This document shows, piece by piece, positions 47,901-53,064 of a stretch of DNA of 64,000 nucleotides. How positions within the stretch are numbered: position 1 is the first letter of the stretch; each line of letters starts with the position of its first letter. The position numbers and the translations under genes are program-made. The stretch is from Polydactylus sextarius (lineage: Eukaryota > Chordata > Actinopteri > Polynemidae), in NCBI GenBank assembly GCA_016801845.1, contig CM028927.1, positions 17,422,501 to 17,486,500 of the forward strand, read 5' to 3'. The notes under the pieces are model-generated. The model searched no databases. It was not told the origin of the DNA and was given only the letters and a program-made list of their open reading frames with translations.

Positions 47901-50229
47901 AACATGAACAACAGCGAGAAGTGTGTCAAGAGCTGGATGGAGGACTACGATTACGTACATCTGCAGGTACGAAACCTGATAAACCTGATATCTAGATTGT
48001 TTTAGTGAGTCATGAGCTTTTATTTCTTTATAATCTTTTATCACAATGACTTTATAGCACTAGATTAGCACGTAGCACGTATCAAAGGTTGAACTTAAGT
48101 TGTTTTGAGTTGTGTTGTTGACTTGAGTTGTTCTTCCTCCGCAGGGTAAAGAGGACTTTGAACGTCAGCAGAAGGAACTTCTGGAAAAAGAAAACATCAT
48201 TAAACAGAGTCAAGTCCAGCTGGGACAGGAACAGGTGAGGATTTCCATTTCATTTTTTATGGTCACGGACGTTGCTAAGAGAACTGTGGATTATTATCCG
48301 TCATAAATAATAAATAAGTTTCAACCAGATGGATCATCGACATTTAACGATTAAACTAAAATATTAAAGACAATGAAAACATTATTCTGAATAAGTTTCA
48401 TACTACAAATATCACAAGAGATTTTTTTTTACCAAATTTACCAAAACAAACATATAAAAAAACAACAAATATTTAATATTTTAGCTCGAAAATAAAATAA
48501 AAAAATAGATTTTAAAATAAAATCAACTAAAATCAACAAAGTTTTTACCGTCACAGACGTTGCTACAGCTGTGAACTGTTTATCCATCATAAATAATATA
48601 ATAGTTTCTCAGATGTAGCATCAACCAGGTGGAACGACTTCTTTTTATATGATTAAACTAAAATATTAAAGGCAAAGAAAACATATTTTTCTGAATCAGT
48701 TTCACACAGTTTCACCAAACGTATCAAAAACAAGCACAAAAACCAACAAACATGAATTTTATTAATTACCTTTAAAACTTACAGCTATGTTTTAATTTTT
48801 TTTCAGGAATTTTTCATTTTCGAAAATTCTGGATTTTATGAAAATTTTCTCTCGAGAAGCTTTCGAATTCTGTACAAACATGGTCTTTTTTGAAGACTCG
48901 TTTCTCTGACATACTTTTATCTAGAAACTTCACTGAAGCTTTAAATTGATCACAAGACTTTGAGCTATTTATCTTTCATTCAGCTTTTTTTATATCTTAT
49001 GTAGTTTTTGAATTATTGCAGTTTAAGTTTTCTGCTTTTTTGGTACCATCTTTGAGTTTATAATGAGTGTGTATTGCAAACTGCTAGAGTGAGTCACATG
49101 ACCTGTGATGTCATCCACTCTAACTCCTCAGCTGCTGCTCTTTACTAATTTTTTTGTAACTTTAGCACTTGCAGCTCTCACATCTTTCACTTCTCGTGAA
49201 CAGTTTTAATATCAAACTGTAGATAAATTCGTGCTACATCACGCTGTGTAACTTCTGAAACAACAGGACTTAAGTTTTTTCTGTTATTCCTCTTTTTGCA
49301 CTGAGAAACCATCTCAACTTTCCCATAGAGACGCATTATAAATGAGCTCTCCTGCTTCAGCCAAAACCACAAATTGTAGCAATTTTTCAAACTGCAATAA
49401 ATCATTCATGTTTCACTTGACACATTGACGTGTTCAGAAAAGTCTTGTGGCGTTCACAGTAGCAACACTTTTGTGATACAAGAATTGTTTACATGAATTG
49501 AAGGTGAGAGTTTAAGAGCTGTGCCAAGACAAATGTCATTTTAGTCCATTTTGTTTGTTTTGCTCAGTTGTTTTGTTTTGTCTGAAGCATAATGTCCCCA
49601 TATGACCGTCTCTGTTCAATCAGACAGTTATGATAGACGCTAACAAGCAAATATGTTGCCCTTCACAGATCAATCAGTTCAAGAAACTGGAACAGGAAGT
49701 CATCAAACCCGTGGAGAACGACATCTCACAGTGGATGTCACACCAAGGTCCAGGCGTAACCTCGACGCCTCCCTCAGACTCTTCCACCACCCCGGCCGCC
49801 ATCTTGTCCACCTCCACCCACGTTTGCGCTCGGGACCGCCAGCTTCTTAGTTTCTACTCCGAACAATGCGAGCAGCACTTCGTCACCCTCCTCAGCGCCG
49901 TCGACGCTTTCTTCGGCTGCGTCAGCGCCGGCCAGCCTCCTCGCATCTTCGTAGCGCACAGCAAGTTCGTCATCCTCAGCGCCCACAAACTGGTCTTCAT
50001 CGGAGACACTCTGTCCAGGCAGGCGACGGCGCCCGACGTGGCCAACAGAGTCATGAACTCCAGCAACGTGTTGTGTGACTTGTTAAAAACGGTGGTGGCG
50101 GCGACGAAAACGGCCGCTCTGAACTACCCCAACACAGCCGCCATCCAGGAAATGGTGGACAGAGTCACCGACCTGTCGCATCACTCACAGCAGTTCAAAG
50201 AACAGTTACTGCAAATGGCCAACTCATGA
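17915..50229 (+). CDS. NEDD9: NEDD9 (HEF1/CasL), Cas-family adhesion docking protein; seven coding exons
   Basis: Joined exons: 17915-17926, 31138-31557, 43175-43273, 45113-45250, 46776-47966, 48145-48234 and 49669-50229. They give 836 residues, close to human NEDD9 (834). Cas proteins are cytoplasmic scaffolds at focal adhesions that link FAK and Src kinases to Crk and other SH2 adaptors in integrin signalling, migration and cell-cycle control. Visible domains: SH3 (about 5-66), substrate region with 14 YxxP tyrosines (101-345), serine-rich helical bundle (about 366-560), YDYVHL Src-SH2 ligand (614-619), FAT-like C-terminal domain (about 690-836). The N-terminal MKYK-NLMAKALYDN, the SH3 sequence and the C-terminus match NEDD9 better than its paralogs BCAR1, EFS and CASS4. 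All introns are phase 0 with GT-AG ends. Whether another NEDD9 copy exists in this genome cannot be seen. Confidence 0.95.
17927..19280. other. NEDD9 intron 1, first part
   Basis: Intronic sequence with poly-T and GA microsatellites (near 18705-18719 and 18783-18803). A minus-strand exon-like segment at 19025-19188 is listed separately. No other gene is seen. Confidence 0.6.
19025..19188 (-). other. Exon-like segment antisense to NEDD9 intron 1
   Basis: On the minus strand a pyrimidine-rich CTTTCTCCTCAG acceptor precedes an open 164-nt segment that ends in GACAG with the donor GTGAGG. The open frame reads KSLGHCHGGGGG, then LYALVGDLWKKSFAFAPDRL and LETISDVMEEKEAAASQL; the other two frames are stopped. 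I do not recognise the protein. It could be an exon of an antisense transcript, part of an old mobile element, or chance. Confidence 0.25.
19285..19835 (+). repeat. Three partial copies of a fish interspersed repeat
   Basis: The words GCTAGCAGTTTTCCTC, GTTTCCAG, TTATGCTAAGCTAAGCTA and GACTGTAGCTTCATATT recur around 19395-19450, 19575-19690 and 19720-19800, once with GAGAGTGGTGTCAATCGTCT after them. I recall this arrangement from a repeat common in percomorph genomes, but no database check was possible. A short piece of what may be its other end, TTTAAAGGAACAGTTCAACA, lies at about 62847-62867. Confidence 0.5.
19836..22534. other. NEDD9 intron 1, middle part
   Basis: Intronic sequence. It includes a GT run (20107-20121), a poly-A run of about 24 (20155-20178), a G-rich strand-biased block (20220-20370), poly-A near 21009-21023 and 21509-21521, and poly-T near 21909-21927. 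Several open frames overlap these low-complexity tracts on both strands; none has a domain. Confidence 0.5.
22535..23134. mobile_element. Non-autonomous DNA-transposon-like element
   Basis: About 600 bp bounded by imperfect inverted repeats: GTTCACACTAGTCGACTTGA at 22535-22554 and GTCAAGTCTTGTAGTTGAAC at 23116-23134, whose reverse complement shares GTTCA, ACTA and GACTTGAC. The interior has no transposase frame. Its composition is GC-richer than the surrounding intron, and it carries a CRE-like TGACGTCA near 23083. I could not define a target-site duplication, so the superfamily (Harbinger or hAT type) is open. Confidence 0.45.
23135..24084. other. NEDD9 intron 1 sequence, no gene recognised
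   Basis: Ordinary intronic sequence. Minus-strand frames at 23475-23768 and 23821-24060 have no recognisable domain and no splice context. Confidence 0.45.
24085..24610 (+). repeat. Interspersed repeat family H, copy 1
   Basis: Shared words in order: CAGCTGAGGGTG, AAACCACAAGTCTTATCGC, GAGATTGTTTATGAGAAG, GTCACAGGTCATGTGACAC, AACTCAGAAAAAAAGCATAA, AGTTAAAACTTCAATG, CATTCATTTCTATAA. They recur in the same order at 26270-26805 and in reverse complement at 30560-31010 and 48790-49450. No coding frame spans the unit, so it is a non-autonomous or fossil element. I do not recognise its class. Confidence 0.7.
24611..26269. other. NEDD9 intron 1 sequence between family H copies
   Basis: Mixed sequence. 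A balanced-composition non-repetitive island lies at about 24840-25440. Short opposing frames at 25141-25421 overlap each other and show no domain. Confidence 0.45.
26270..27025 (+). repeat. Interspersed repeat family H, copy 2 with a partial tandem extension
   Basis: 26270-26805 repeats the word order of copy 1, for example CCACAAGTCTTATCGCCTGA, GGTCACAGGTCATGTGACAC and AAAACTTCAATGGAGTCTCT. From about 26805 the second half of the unit starts again (AACTTAAACTGCAATAATTA, TTAAAACTTTAATCAAGTCT, CATTCATTTCTATAAGAAG). The copy is therefore one and a half units long. Confidence 0.7.
27026..27754. other. NEDD9 intron 1 sequence, no gene recognised
   Basis: Non-repetitive block of balanced composition. 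A plus-strand frame of 104 codons (27193-27507) has no domain, no acceptor or donor placed for it and no recognised relative. Confidence 0.45.
27755..28050 (+). repeat. Long-unit TTAGCTAAC repeat family C, copy 1
   Basis: Dense GCTAAC and TTAGCT words (GTTAGCATCTAATGCTAAC, ACATTAGCTAAGATTAGC, GGACTAGCTAACATTAGCC). It is the first of at least seven related blocks in introns 1 and 2. Confidence 0.55.
28051..28640. other. NEDD9 intron 1 spacer between family C copies
   Basis: Non-repetitive sequence, apart from a short word (AAATGATCC, then ACCAAAGAA near 28520) that returns near 29290 beside the next family C block. Confidence 0.4.
28640..29260 (+). repeat. Repeat family C, copy 2
   Basis: Shows the longer-range order typical of the family: GCTAACATCAAAACTGGGCT, GATATTGCTTCATAGCTGAC, ATTACTGACC, CTCTACTTGTTGCATTAGCT, then GGTAGCTAAGATTAGC and AGCTAATGCTAGCTGC. 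Confidence 0.65.
29261..30559. other. NEDD9 intron 1 sequence, no gene recognised
   Basis: Ordinary intronic sequence with a long poly-A run at about 30254-30280 and balanced-composition islands near 29350-29650 and 30100-30500. No ORF of note. Confidence 0.45.
30560..31010 (-). repeat. Interspersed repeat family H, copy 3 (inverted)
   Basis: Reverse complement of copies 1 and 2. CTCAGCTGCTGCTCCTTTCT, CACATCTTTCACTTTTTGTA, CATGCAGTGTGACTTCTTAA, AATAGGACTTACAG and CACAAAGTGGGAC follow in the order expected for the opposite strand. It ends about 130 bp before the SH3 exon. Confidence 0.6.
31138..31557 (+). CDS. NEDD9: NEDD9 coding exon 2: SH3 domain and first YxxP motifs
   Basis: 420 nt (residues 5-144), acceptor TCTCTACAG, donor AAG|GTGAGA. 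It encodes the whole SH3 domain: ALYDN at 10-14, EELAFRKGD at 20-28, the GWW signature at 42-44, and GIAPGNR at 53-59 closing the fold. In Cas proteins this domain binds proline-rich ligands of FAK, PYK2, PTP-PEST and C3G. The exon then gives a Gln/Pro-rich linker and three YQVP sites (Tyr101, 119, 128). In human NEDD9 and BCAR1 residue 55 of the GIVPGNR motif is Val; here it is Ala, a mild change. Confidence 0.95.
31580..31850 (+). repeat. Repeat family C, copy 3
   Basis: Starts right after the SH3 exon donor. Contains TAGCCAACATTAGCATCTGG, AGTAGCTGATGTTATCCAAA and CTGGGCTTGCCATTGCTTCA, in the family order. Confidence 0.6.
31851..32499. other. NEDD9 intron 2 spacer, no gene recognised
   Basis: Non-repetitive sequence. 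Short minus-strand frames at 31997-32327 show no domain. Confidence 0.4.
32500..33215 (+). repeat. Repeat family C, copy 4
   Basis: More than one unit: GCTAACGGTGGCTAAGTTTA, GCGTCTGGATGTTAGTTTCT, TATGCTAACTAATGCTAG and ATAAACATTAGTTAACA, then GATGCTTCCAAAACTG and AACTGACATTACTGGG. Confidence 0.65.
33216..34069. other. NEDD9 intron 2 spacer with GT microsatellite
   Basis: Non-repetitive apart from a GT run at about 33469-33487. No gene seen. Confidence 0.45.
34070..34720 (+). repeat. Repeat family C, copy 5
   Basis: Repeated GCTAACATTAGCATCTG, GCTAATGCTAGCC, TTATGTTACCAAATCTTGGC and TTGCTTCATACTTGACATTA, matching the order seen in copies 2, 4 and 7. Confidence 0.65.
34721..35504. other. NEDD9 intron 2 spacer, no gene recognised
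   Basis: Non-repetitive sequence. The minus-strand 134-codon frame at 35123-35527 has no domain and runs into the next repeat block. Confidence 0.45.
35505..36165 (+). repeat. Repeat family C, copy 6
   Basis: GGGTATTAGCTAATATTAGC, GGTGGCTAATATTAGCCAGC, GTATCTGGATGTTATTTTCT and AGTAGCCAATGCTAG, followed by related words to about 36165. Confidence 0.65.
36166..37009. other. NEDD9 intron 2 spacer, no gene recognised
   Basis: Non-repetitive sequence of balanced composition (36240-36990). Open frames on both strands here have no domain. Confidence 0.4.
37010..37130 (-). repeat. Fragment of a fish interspersed repeat (inverted)
   Basis: AAATATCTCTACAACAATTA, GGCATGAAATTTTGTACAGA and GGTCATGATTTTCCAGAGGA resemble a widespread fish repeat whose consensus I recall as containing ATCTCAACAACTATTGGA and CATGAAATTTGGTACAGAC. 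Its reverse complement matches 54290-54370 in this window. Confidence 0.5.
37131..37545 (+). repeat. Repeat family C, copy 7
   Basis: Contains GAAGCTGATGTTACCAAAAA, CCTCGATATTACTTTATAAT, TCTTCTCTACTTGTTACTTT, GGTGGCTAAGATCATCCAGC and GGTAGCTAATGCTAGCTGC, parallel to copies 2 and 5. Confidence 0.65.
37546..38604. other. NEDD9 intron 2 non-repetitive segment, possible regulatory island
   Basis: 37730-38080 is a compact block with homeodomain-type cores (TTAATTACCTGCATTAATTA at about 37943-37962) and GC-rich flanks but no ORF. The remainder is ordinary intron. Minus-strand frames at 38217-38587 have no domain. Confidence 0.35.
38605..39150 (-). repeat. Minisatellite family A, array 4 (inverted, in NEDD9 intron 2)
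   Basis: About nine degenerate units in the same orientation as the 12355-12935 array: AAGCTAAGCTACTAGCAT, CTAACATTAC and CACAAAGCTAACATTA recur. Confidence 0.7.
39151..40269. other. NEDD9 intron 2 sequence, no gene recognised
   Basis: Ordinary intron with a GC-richer segment at 39590-39910. Opposing short frames there show no domain. Confidence 0.45.
40270..40480 (+). repeat. GTCGAC-type short repeat family E, block 1
   Basis: Degenerate short-period repeat of AATTAATAAAGTTGACAAG, AACGTCAAAATGTCAAAG and AAAGTCGATGTTGATG words. The same vocabulary forms a longer block at 46080-46640 in intron 4. The 69-codon lysine-rich frame here is repeat readthrough. Confidence 0.6.
40481..41052. other. 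NEDD9 intron 2 sequence, no gene recognised
   Basis: Unremarkable sequence with a short GGCGGCGGC triplet run near 40721. Confidence 0.4.
41053..41749. mobile_element. Foldback (long terminal inverted repeat) element
   Basis: About 697 bp whose two ends are reverse complements over at least 120 bp with roughly 80% identity. The left arm reads GAGTTGCAGTTGTTCTAGGT, then TTATTTATAGATAATGATGA; the reverse complement of the right end reads GAGTTACAGTCGTTCTAGGT, then TTATTTACAGACGATGATGA. Similarity continues through TGTTTTGTAATTTCGACCTA and AAGATCTA to near 41173 (left) and 41622 (right), and weaker similarity reaches 41230 and 41576. No transposase frame lies in the loop of about 340 bp. This is typical of a MITE or foldback transposon relic. 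The family is not recognised. Confidence 0.7.
41838..41940 (+). repeat. GAG/GAGGT purine-rich microsatellite pair
   Basis: Two GAGGAGGAGG runs (about 41839-41858 and 41906-41920), the second grading into GGTGGTGG. Proline- and arginine-rich open frames across it on both strands are artefacts of the triplets. Confidence 0.75.
41941..43174. other. End of NEDD9 intron 2
   Basis: AT-rich intron with poly-T runs (near 42077 and 42296-42311). It ends in a TTTTTTTTCTGATCG-rich pyrimidine tract and CTGCTGTGATTGGACAG acceptor. Frames at 42909-43321 around the acceptor are not separate genes. Confidence 0.5.
43175..43273 (+). CDS. NEDD9: NEDD9 coding exon 3
   Basis: 99 nt (residues 145-177), acceptor GGACAG, donor GGG|GTGAGT. 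It encodes VVTPTRVGQTYTY, matching the TPVRTGHGYVY block of human NEDD9, and one YDVP site (Tyr168). Phase 0 on both sides, so skipping it would keep the reading frame. Confidence 0.92.
43274..44309. other. NEDD9 intron 3, first part
   Basis: AT-rich intron without a recognised gene or clear repeat. Confidence 0.45.
44310..44935 (+). repeat. CTAACTATCTAACCTAGCCAAG-like minisatellite, family D
   Basis: Degenerate tandem units of roughly 20-30 bp in NEDD9 intron 3: AGCTAAGCTAACTATCTAAC, CTAGCCAAGATATCTAACCT and CTAGTTAAGGTAACTAGC recur. It is another array built on a GCTAAC-like word but with a different unit from families A-C. Confidence 0.75.
45113..45250 (+). CDS. NEDD9: NEDD9 coding exon 4
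   Basis: 138 nt (residues 178-223), acceptor CATCTTTCAG, donor GGG|GTAAGA. It encodes three YD(V/I)PP sites (Tyr179, 200, 215) in the substrate region, where phosphorylated tyrosines recruit Crk-type SH2 domains. Two of them sit in near-identical QGVYDIPPS segments. Phase 0 on both sides. Confidence 0.93.
45251..46079. other. NEDD9 intron 4, first part
   Basis: Ordinary intron with T-rich and A-rich runs near 45776-45789 and 45967-45981. No gene seen. Confidence 0.45.
46080..46645 (+). repeat. GTCGACATGTCGAGATTAA repeat family E, block 2
   Basis: Degenerate tandem units of about 25-35 bp containing AAAGTCGACATGTCGAGA, TTAATAAAGT and TTGAGATTAAAGTC. Same vocabulary as 40270-40480. Many units carry the palindromic cores GTCGAC or ACATGT. 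It ends about 130 bp before coding exon 5. Confidence 0.7.
46776..47966 (+). CDS. NEDD9: NEDD9 coding exon 5: main substrate domain, serine-rich region, Src-binding site
   Basis: 1191 nt (residues 224-620), acceptor CACCCACAG, donor CAG|GTACGA. It carries seven more YxxP sites (Tyr225, 241, 260, 278, 302, 320, 345), a Gln-rich stretch, then the conserved block VNRLSFSSTGSTRSS (362-376). The serine-rich helical bundle follows (KLRRQLGRLEDSQQI, DDLDRFVMVSRTVPDDAKQL), and the exon ends WMEDYDYVHLQ. YDYVHL (614-619) is the Src SH2 ligand. Human NEDD9 is cut by caspases after DLVD and DDYD; the aligned sites here are DVTD (357-360) and EDYD (612-615). The exon is GC-rich compared with its introns. 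Confidence 0.96.
48145..48234 (+). CDS. NEDD9: NEDD9 coding exon 6
   Basis: 90 nt (residues 621-650), acceptor CTCCGCAG, donor CAG|GTGAGG. It encodes GKEDFERQQKELLEKENI, a charged helical segment nearly identical to GKEEFERQQKELLEKENI of human NEDD9, linking the Src-binding site to the C-terminal domain. The intron before it is only 178 bp. Confidence 0.95.
48258..48760 (+). repeat. Direct duplication inside NEDD9 intron 6
   Basis: 48258-48470 and 48547-48760 are diverged direct copies offset by about 289 bp. GGTCACGGACGTTGCTA pairs with CGTCACAGACGTTGCTA, ATCCGTCATAAATAATA with ATCCATCATAAATAATA, and GATTAAACTAAAATATTAAA occurs in both. Confidence 0.65.
48790..49450 (-). repeat. Interspersed repeat family H, copy 4 (inverted, NEDD9 intron 6)
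   Basis: Reverse-complement copy. GAGTCACATGACCTGTGATG, CTCAGCTGCTGCTC, CACATCTTTCACTTCTCGTG, ATCAAACTGTAGA and ACAACAGGACTTAAG appear in inverted order relative to copies 1 and 2. GACGTGTTCAGAAAAGTCTT at its far end parallels GAACGTGTTCAGGATAGTCC of copy 3. Confidence 0.65.
49669..50229 (+). CDS. NEDD9: NEDD9 coding exon 7: C-terminal FAT-like domain and stop
   Basis: 561 nt (residues 651-836 plus TGA), acceptor CCCTTCACAG. It begins INQFKKLEQEVIKPVENDIS. After a Ser/Thr/Pro linker comes the Cas-family C-terminal domain from DRQLLSFYSEQCE through PPRIFVAHSKFVILSAHKLV and FIGDTLSRQ to VTDLSHHSQQFKEQLLQM. This four-helix domain mediates focal-adhesion targeting and binds NSP-family partners such as BCAR3. 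The FVAHSKFVILSAHKLVFIGD core is identical to human NEDD9. Confidence 0.96.
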   Translation: MNQFKKLEQEVIKPVENDISQWMSHQGPGVTSTPPSDSSTTPAAILSTSTHVCARDRQLLSFYSEQCEQHFVTLLSAVDAFFGCVSAGQPPRIFVAHSKFVILSAHKLVFIGDTLSRQATAPDVANRVMNSSNVLCDLLKTVVAATKTAALNYPNTAAIQEMVDRVTDLSHHSQQFKEQLLQMANS

Positions 50230-50487
50230 TTATCACCAACGTGTACAATATATATTTACATCTTTAAACCGGTTCTGGATGTTGTAAATAGTCTGTTGTG
50301 TAAATATTTGGTCTATTTTTGTGTAGATTGTTTTATATTATGTATGATTATATATGTAGATGCAGTGTTGGTGTCTCTGTAGGATCATGTGACGTTTCAT
50401 AACATTCCCGTTGTAGATTATGAAGCACCTTATGAGATGTCCTGTTGATGTTGTTTGTTTTATTTTTTTCCATTTTCATGTGTAAAA

Positions 50488-50521
<34 letters not shown>

Positions 50522-50630
50522 GATGTGAGTTACTGCTGGATGCCACAGTAAAATCCTGTAAGTCACATTAATGTTTCGAAGTGTGTGGAGATTCTCCACA
50601 AAGTAAAGAATTGTTCTTAACCATGTGACC
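50230..50630 (+). terminator. NEDD9: NEDD9 3' UTR and probable polyadenylation site
   Basis: AT-rich 3' UTR with TGTAAATA and TGTATGATTATATATG words and a TTG triplet run at 50488-50522. No AATAAA lies close downstream. AGTAAA at 50602-50607, followed within 30 nt by GTGACCGTGTCGTTTC, is the best short-UTR signal. AATAAA at 50794-50799 is the next candidate. The true end is not proven. Confidence 0.45.
50488..50522 (+). repeat. NEDD9: TTG microsatellite in the NEDD9 3' UTR
   Basis: About eleven or twelve TTG triplets in the sense strand of the 3' UTR. The asparagine run of an antisense frame is only this triplet read backwards. Confidence 0.85.
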
Positions 50631-52664
50631 GTGTCGTTTCATTTCTGACGCTTCGGATTCATCAAAGCGAAGCAGGAATTCCTCAGAGAACATGAGTGTT
50701 ACATCATCAAGGGACATTTAACACAGTTAAAATATTTTCCTGCTTGTTTCTAGTGGCGCCTGGTATTTCACTCAGATATATTGGAGGTAAAAAAATAAAT
50801 AAATAATATATTTAATTATTGTTATTGGTATTATTATTATTTAAGTCTGGTTTTAAATCAGGATTAACAGTGATTTTTAAAAAAAAAATATTTTAAATGT
50901 ATTGTTTTTATTTATTTTATTATTAGGCAAATAATTAATCAACCAGCTGATTTGATTATATATTATACATATGAGCCGATTATTATTATTACTATCAGCT
51001 GATTGTCATTTATATCAGTGTATCCTTTTTTAAATTTATAGTTACTTTTACATATTTACATATTATTTTTTAACAAAATCATTTCAAACATTTTTGCAGT
51101 GTTAGTTTGGACATTAAACGTTATAACACACAGAGATGTCACAATTAATACAATGTTTTTGTTTTAATATTTAGTATCTGTTAAAACTAAGTCCTGGTCC
51201 AATGGTTGTTTTGTTTTTAAATAATTTTATAGTTTTCATAATTTCACAAACAAAGTAACTAAAACACATCTTCAACTAAATCCATTTATCTTAATTAAAA
51301 TATTCCCTGATCGGTTTAATCTCTTAATAAACATAACGAGTTTCATAAAAGTTGAAGGACGTGTTTATTTAAGCGTAACCTTGACTAATTAAACGTTATT
51401 TTTTATTGCCTAATATTAATATCAATATCAATCTCAGCTTGAGGCTTTAATTTAGACAAAAGTAGAATAAAAGATGATGAAATCCAAAACTATTACTATA
51501 GAAACCATGGAGCATAAATAAAAGACGCCTCAGGTCTTAAATGTTTCATTACAGATGTGTATGATCTAAGTCTCCACCCGCGATGACACACTTCACTATG
51601 ACAACACTGGATGAAATCAGTCATTATCATAAAGATGAAGTCACCCGTGTGTTGAACCACAACTTCTCCCAGGAAACACCAATAATTAACACTTCTGTGC
51701 AATTAGGTATTTTTCCTACTGCTTTAGTTTTCCTCTTAAAAAAAAACATGTGTGGTAAAAACTCACTGTTGAATGTGGCGTGGGGAATAAGATGAGGGGT
51801 TTTTTTTCTCTACACCAGCTGGGAAATTACACATGAAAATATAAGTTTAAGTAGGAAAAAAGTGCTGCCAAATACCAAAGACTTTAAATGTGAAACAGGG
51901 CACACACACTCGTTGTCTGGACGGAAGAAATGTTTGACTTAAAATGAAAGTGAATTAATTAAAGTGGAAGAACTGGAAGTGAATGAGGTGGATTCCAGAT
52001 AAGACGCAGTAGAAGAAGAAGTAAAGAAAACAAAATAAAGCTGAACGTACGTGTGCTGAGGTAAACGTAGCTGCGGGCTACAGCTGGAGGAGTGTTTGGG
52101 TGGTGCCGACATTTAGTCATCGCTGGTTAAGTCATAATAACAACTTCTAAAAAAAAAAAAAAAACGCAGGTGACTTACTCAGGTGAGACGTCTTCCAGGA
52201 TGTTCAGCTTCACTGTGATAAACTGGAGAAAAGGGAAACTGAAGTTACCAGAAGTTTACAAACAAAACCAAAACTAGCAGCAGGTGGAAACCGCTGAGGT
52301 TTGAGTGAAGCTTCACTGGAAAAAAACATTTAACAAAGAAACTGAAACCACGTCCACAGTAAACAGCCACTTCCTAAACAACAAAAATCAAACATTTGTT
52401 TCATTTTTTTGGAAACTGACATTACTCAAAGAACTTTAAAACCTTTAAAATCAGTAAAATATTGGTGGAAAATGTCCCAGAGTTCCCCTTTAAATCCTAA
52501 ATCCTGATGCTCAGAGAGAAACTGTTCACAAATTTCTAAATCTGGATTGTACTAGACCACCTCATTTCATCCGTCCATCATTAGACCTTCTTCAACCAGG
52601 TCCAGCTGAAACACGCAGCCGTTTATATCACATATATGACAGCATCACTCTTGGTTACACGTCT
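50631..52664. other. Intergenic sequence downstream of NEDD9
   Basis: Very AT-rich (50780-51480), then mixed sequence with a poly-A run near 52149-52164. Short opposing frames near 51496-51795 have no domain. No gene recognised. Confidence 0.5.
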
Positions 52665-53064
52665 CTTTTCCACTAAACCGTTCTATCTCTACTATACTCG
52701 ACTCGGTACCAGACAACATGAGCGGGGTTGACACAGAAACATCAGTAAACACTAATGGAGGAGATGTTGTACTTGTTGCTGTGTTAGCTCACGACGAGGT
52801 TGCTACGACGACGGCTATCACTCTTGTCAGACGTTTAAAAATGGAGGTTGATTATTTTGTTGACGTTCTCTCAACTCAACTCACGTCTGGTCTCCGTCTG
52901 ACCAATCAGTGGCCGGCATCTGTTCACATCATGTTTTAGTATCGACTTTAATATCGACTGGTTCCTCGACAGACCAGGTACTAAAAAGCAGCTGGTACCA
53001 GGAACTAGAACCAAGTAGAAAACACTAAAAATGGAGTAGAGTCGAGTAGGAGCTTGCGGAAAAG
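52665..53064. mobile_element. hAT-like MITE (TTTTCCACTA type)
   Basis: A 400-bp unit that starts CTTTTCCACTA and ends GCGGAAAAG. Inside the left end are ACTATACTCGACTCGGTACC, and inside the right end GGTACCAGGAACTAGAACC and GAGTAGAGTCGAGTAGGAGC, so the termini are imperfectly inverted. This resembles a very common fish MITE with TTTTCCACTGCATAGTACC-type ends. It has no transposase; the 73-codon frame inside is incidental. No target-site duplication was confirmed. Confidence 0.6.

Noticed and set aside
17915..50229. The Cas-family gene as BCAR1 (p130Cas) rather than NEDD9
   Set aside because: The start MKYK, the SH3 block EELAFRKGDILTVIEQNTGG, VNRLSFSSTGSTRS, ERQQKELLEKENI and neighbouring SMIM13 all match NEDD9. 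BCAR1 has a different N-terminus and lacks these exact blocks.
50348..50599. Minus-strand frame with an asparagine run
   Set aside because: The run is the TTG microsatellite of the NEDD9 3' UTR read on the opposite strand.
52718..52939. 73-codon frame as a transposase remnant
   Set aside because: It lies inside a 400-bp MITE and has no transposase motif; it is incidental.
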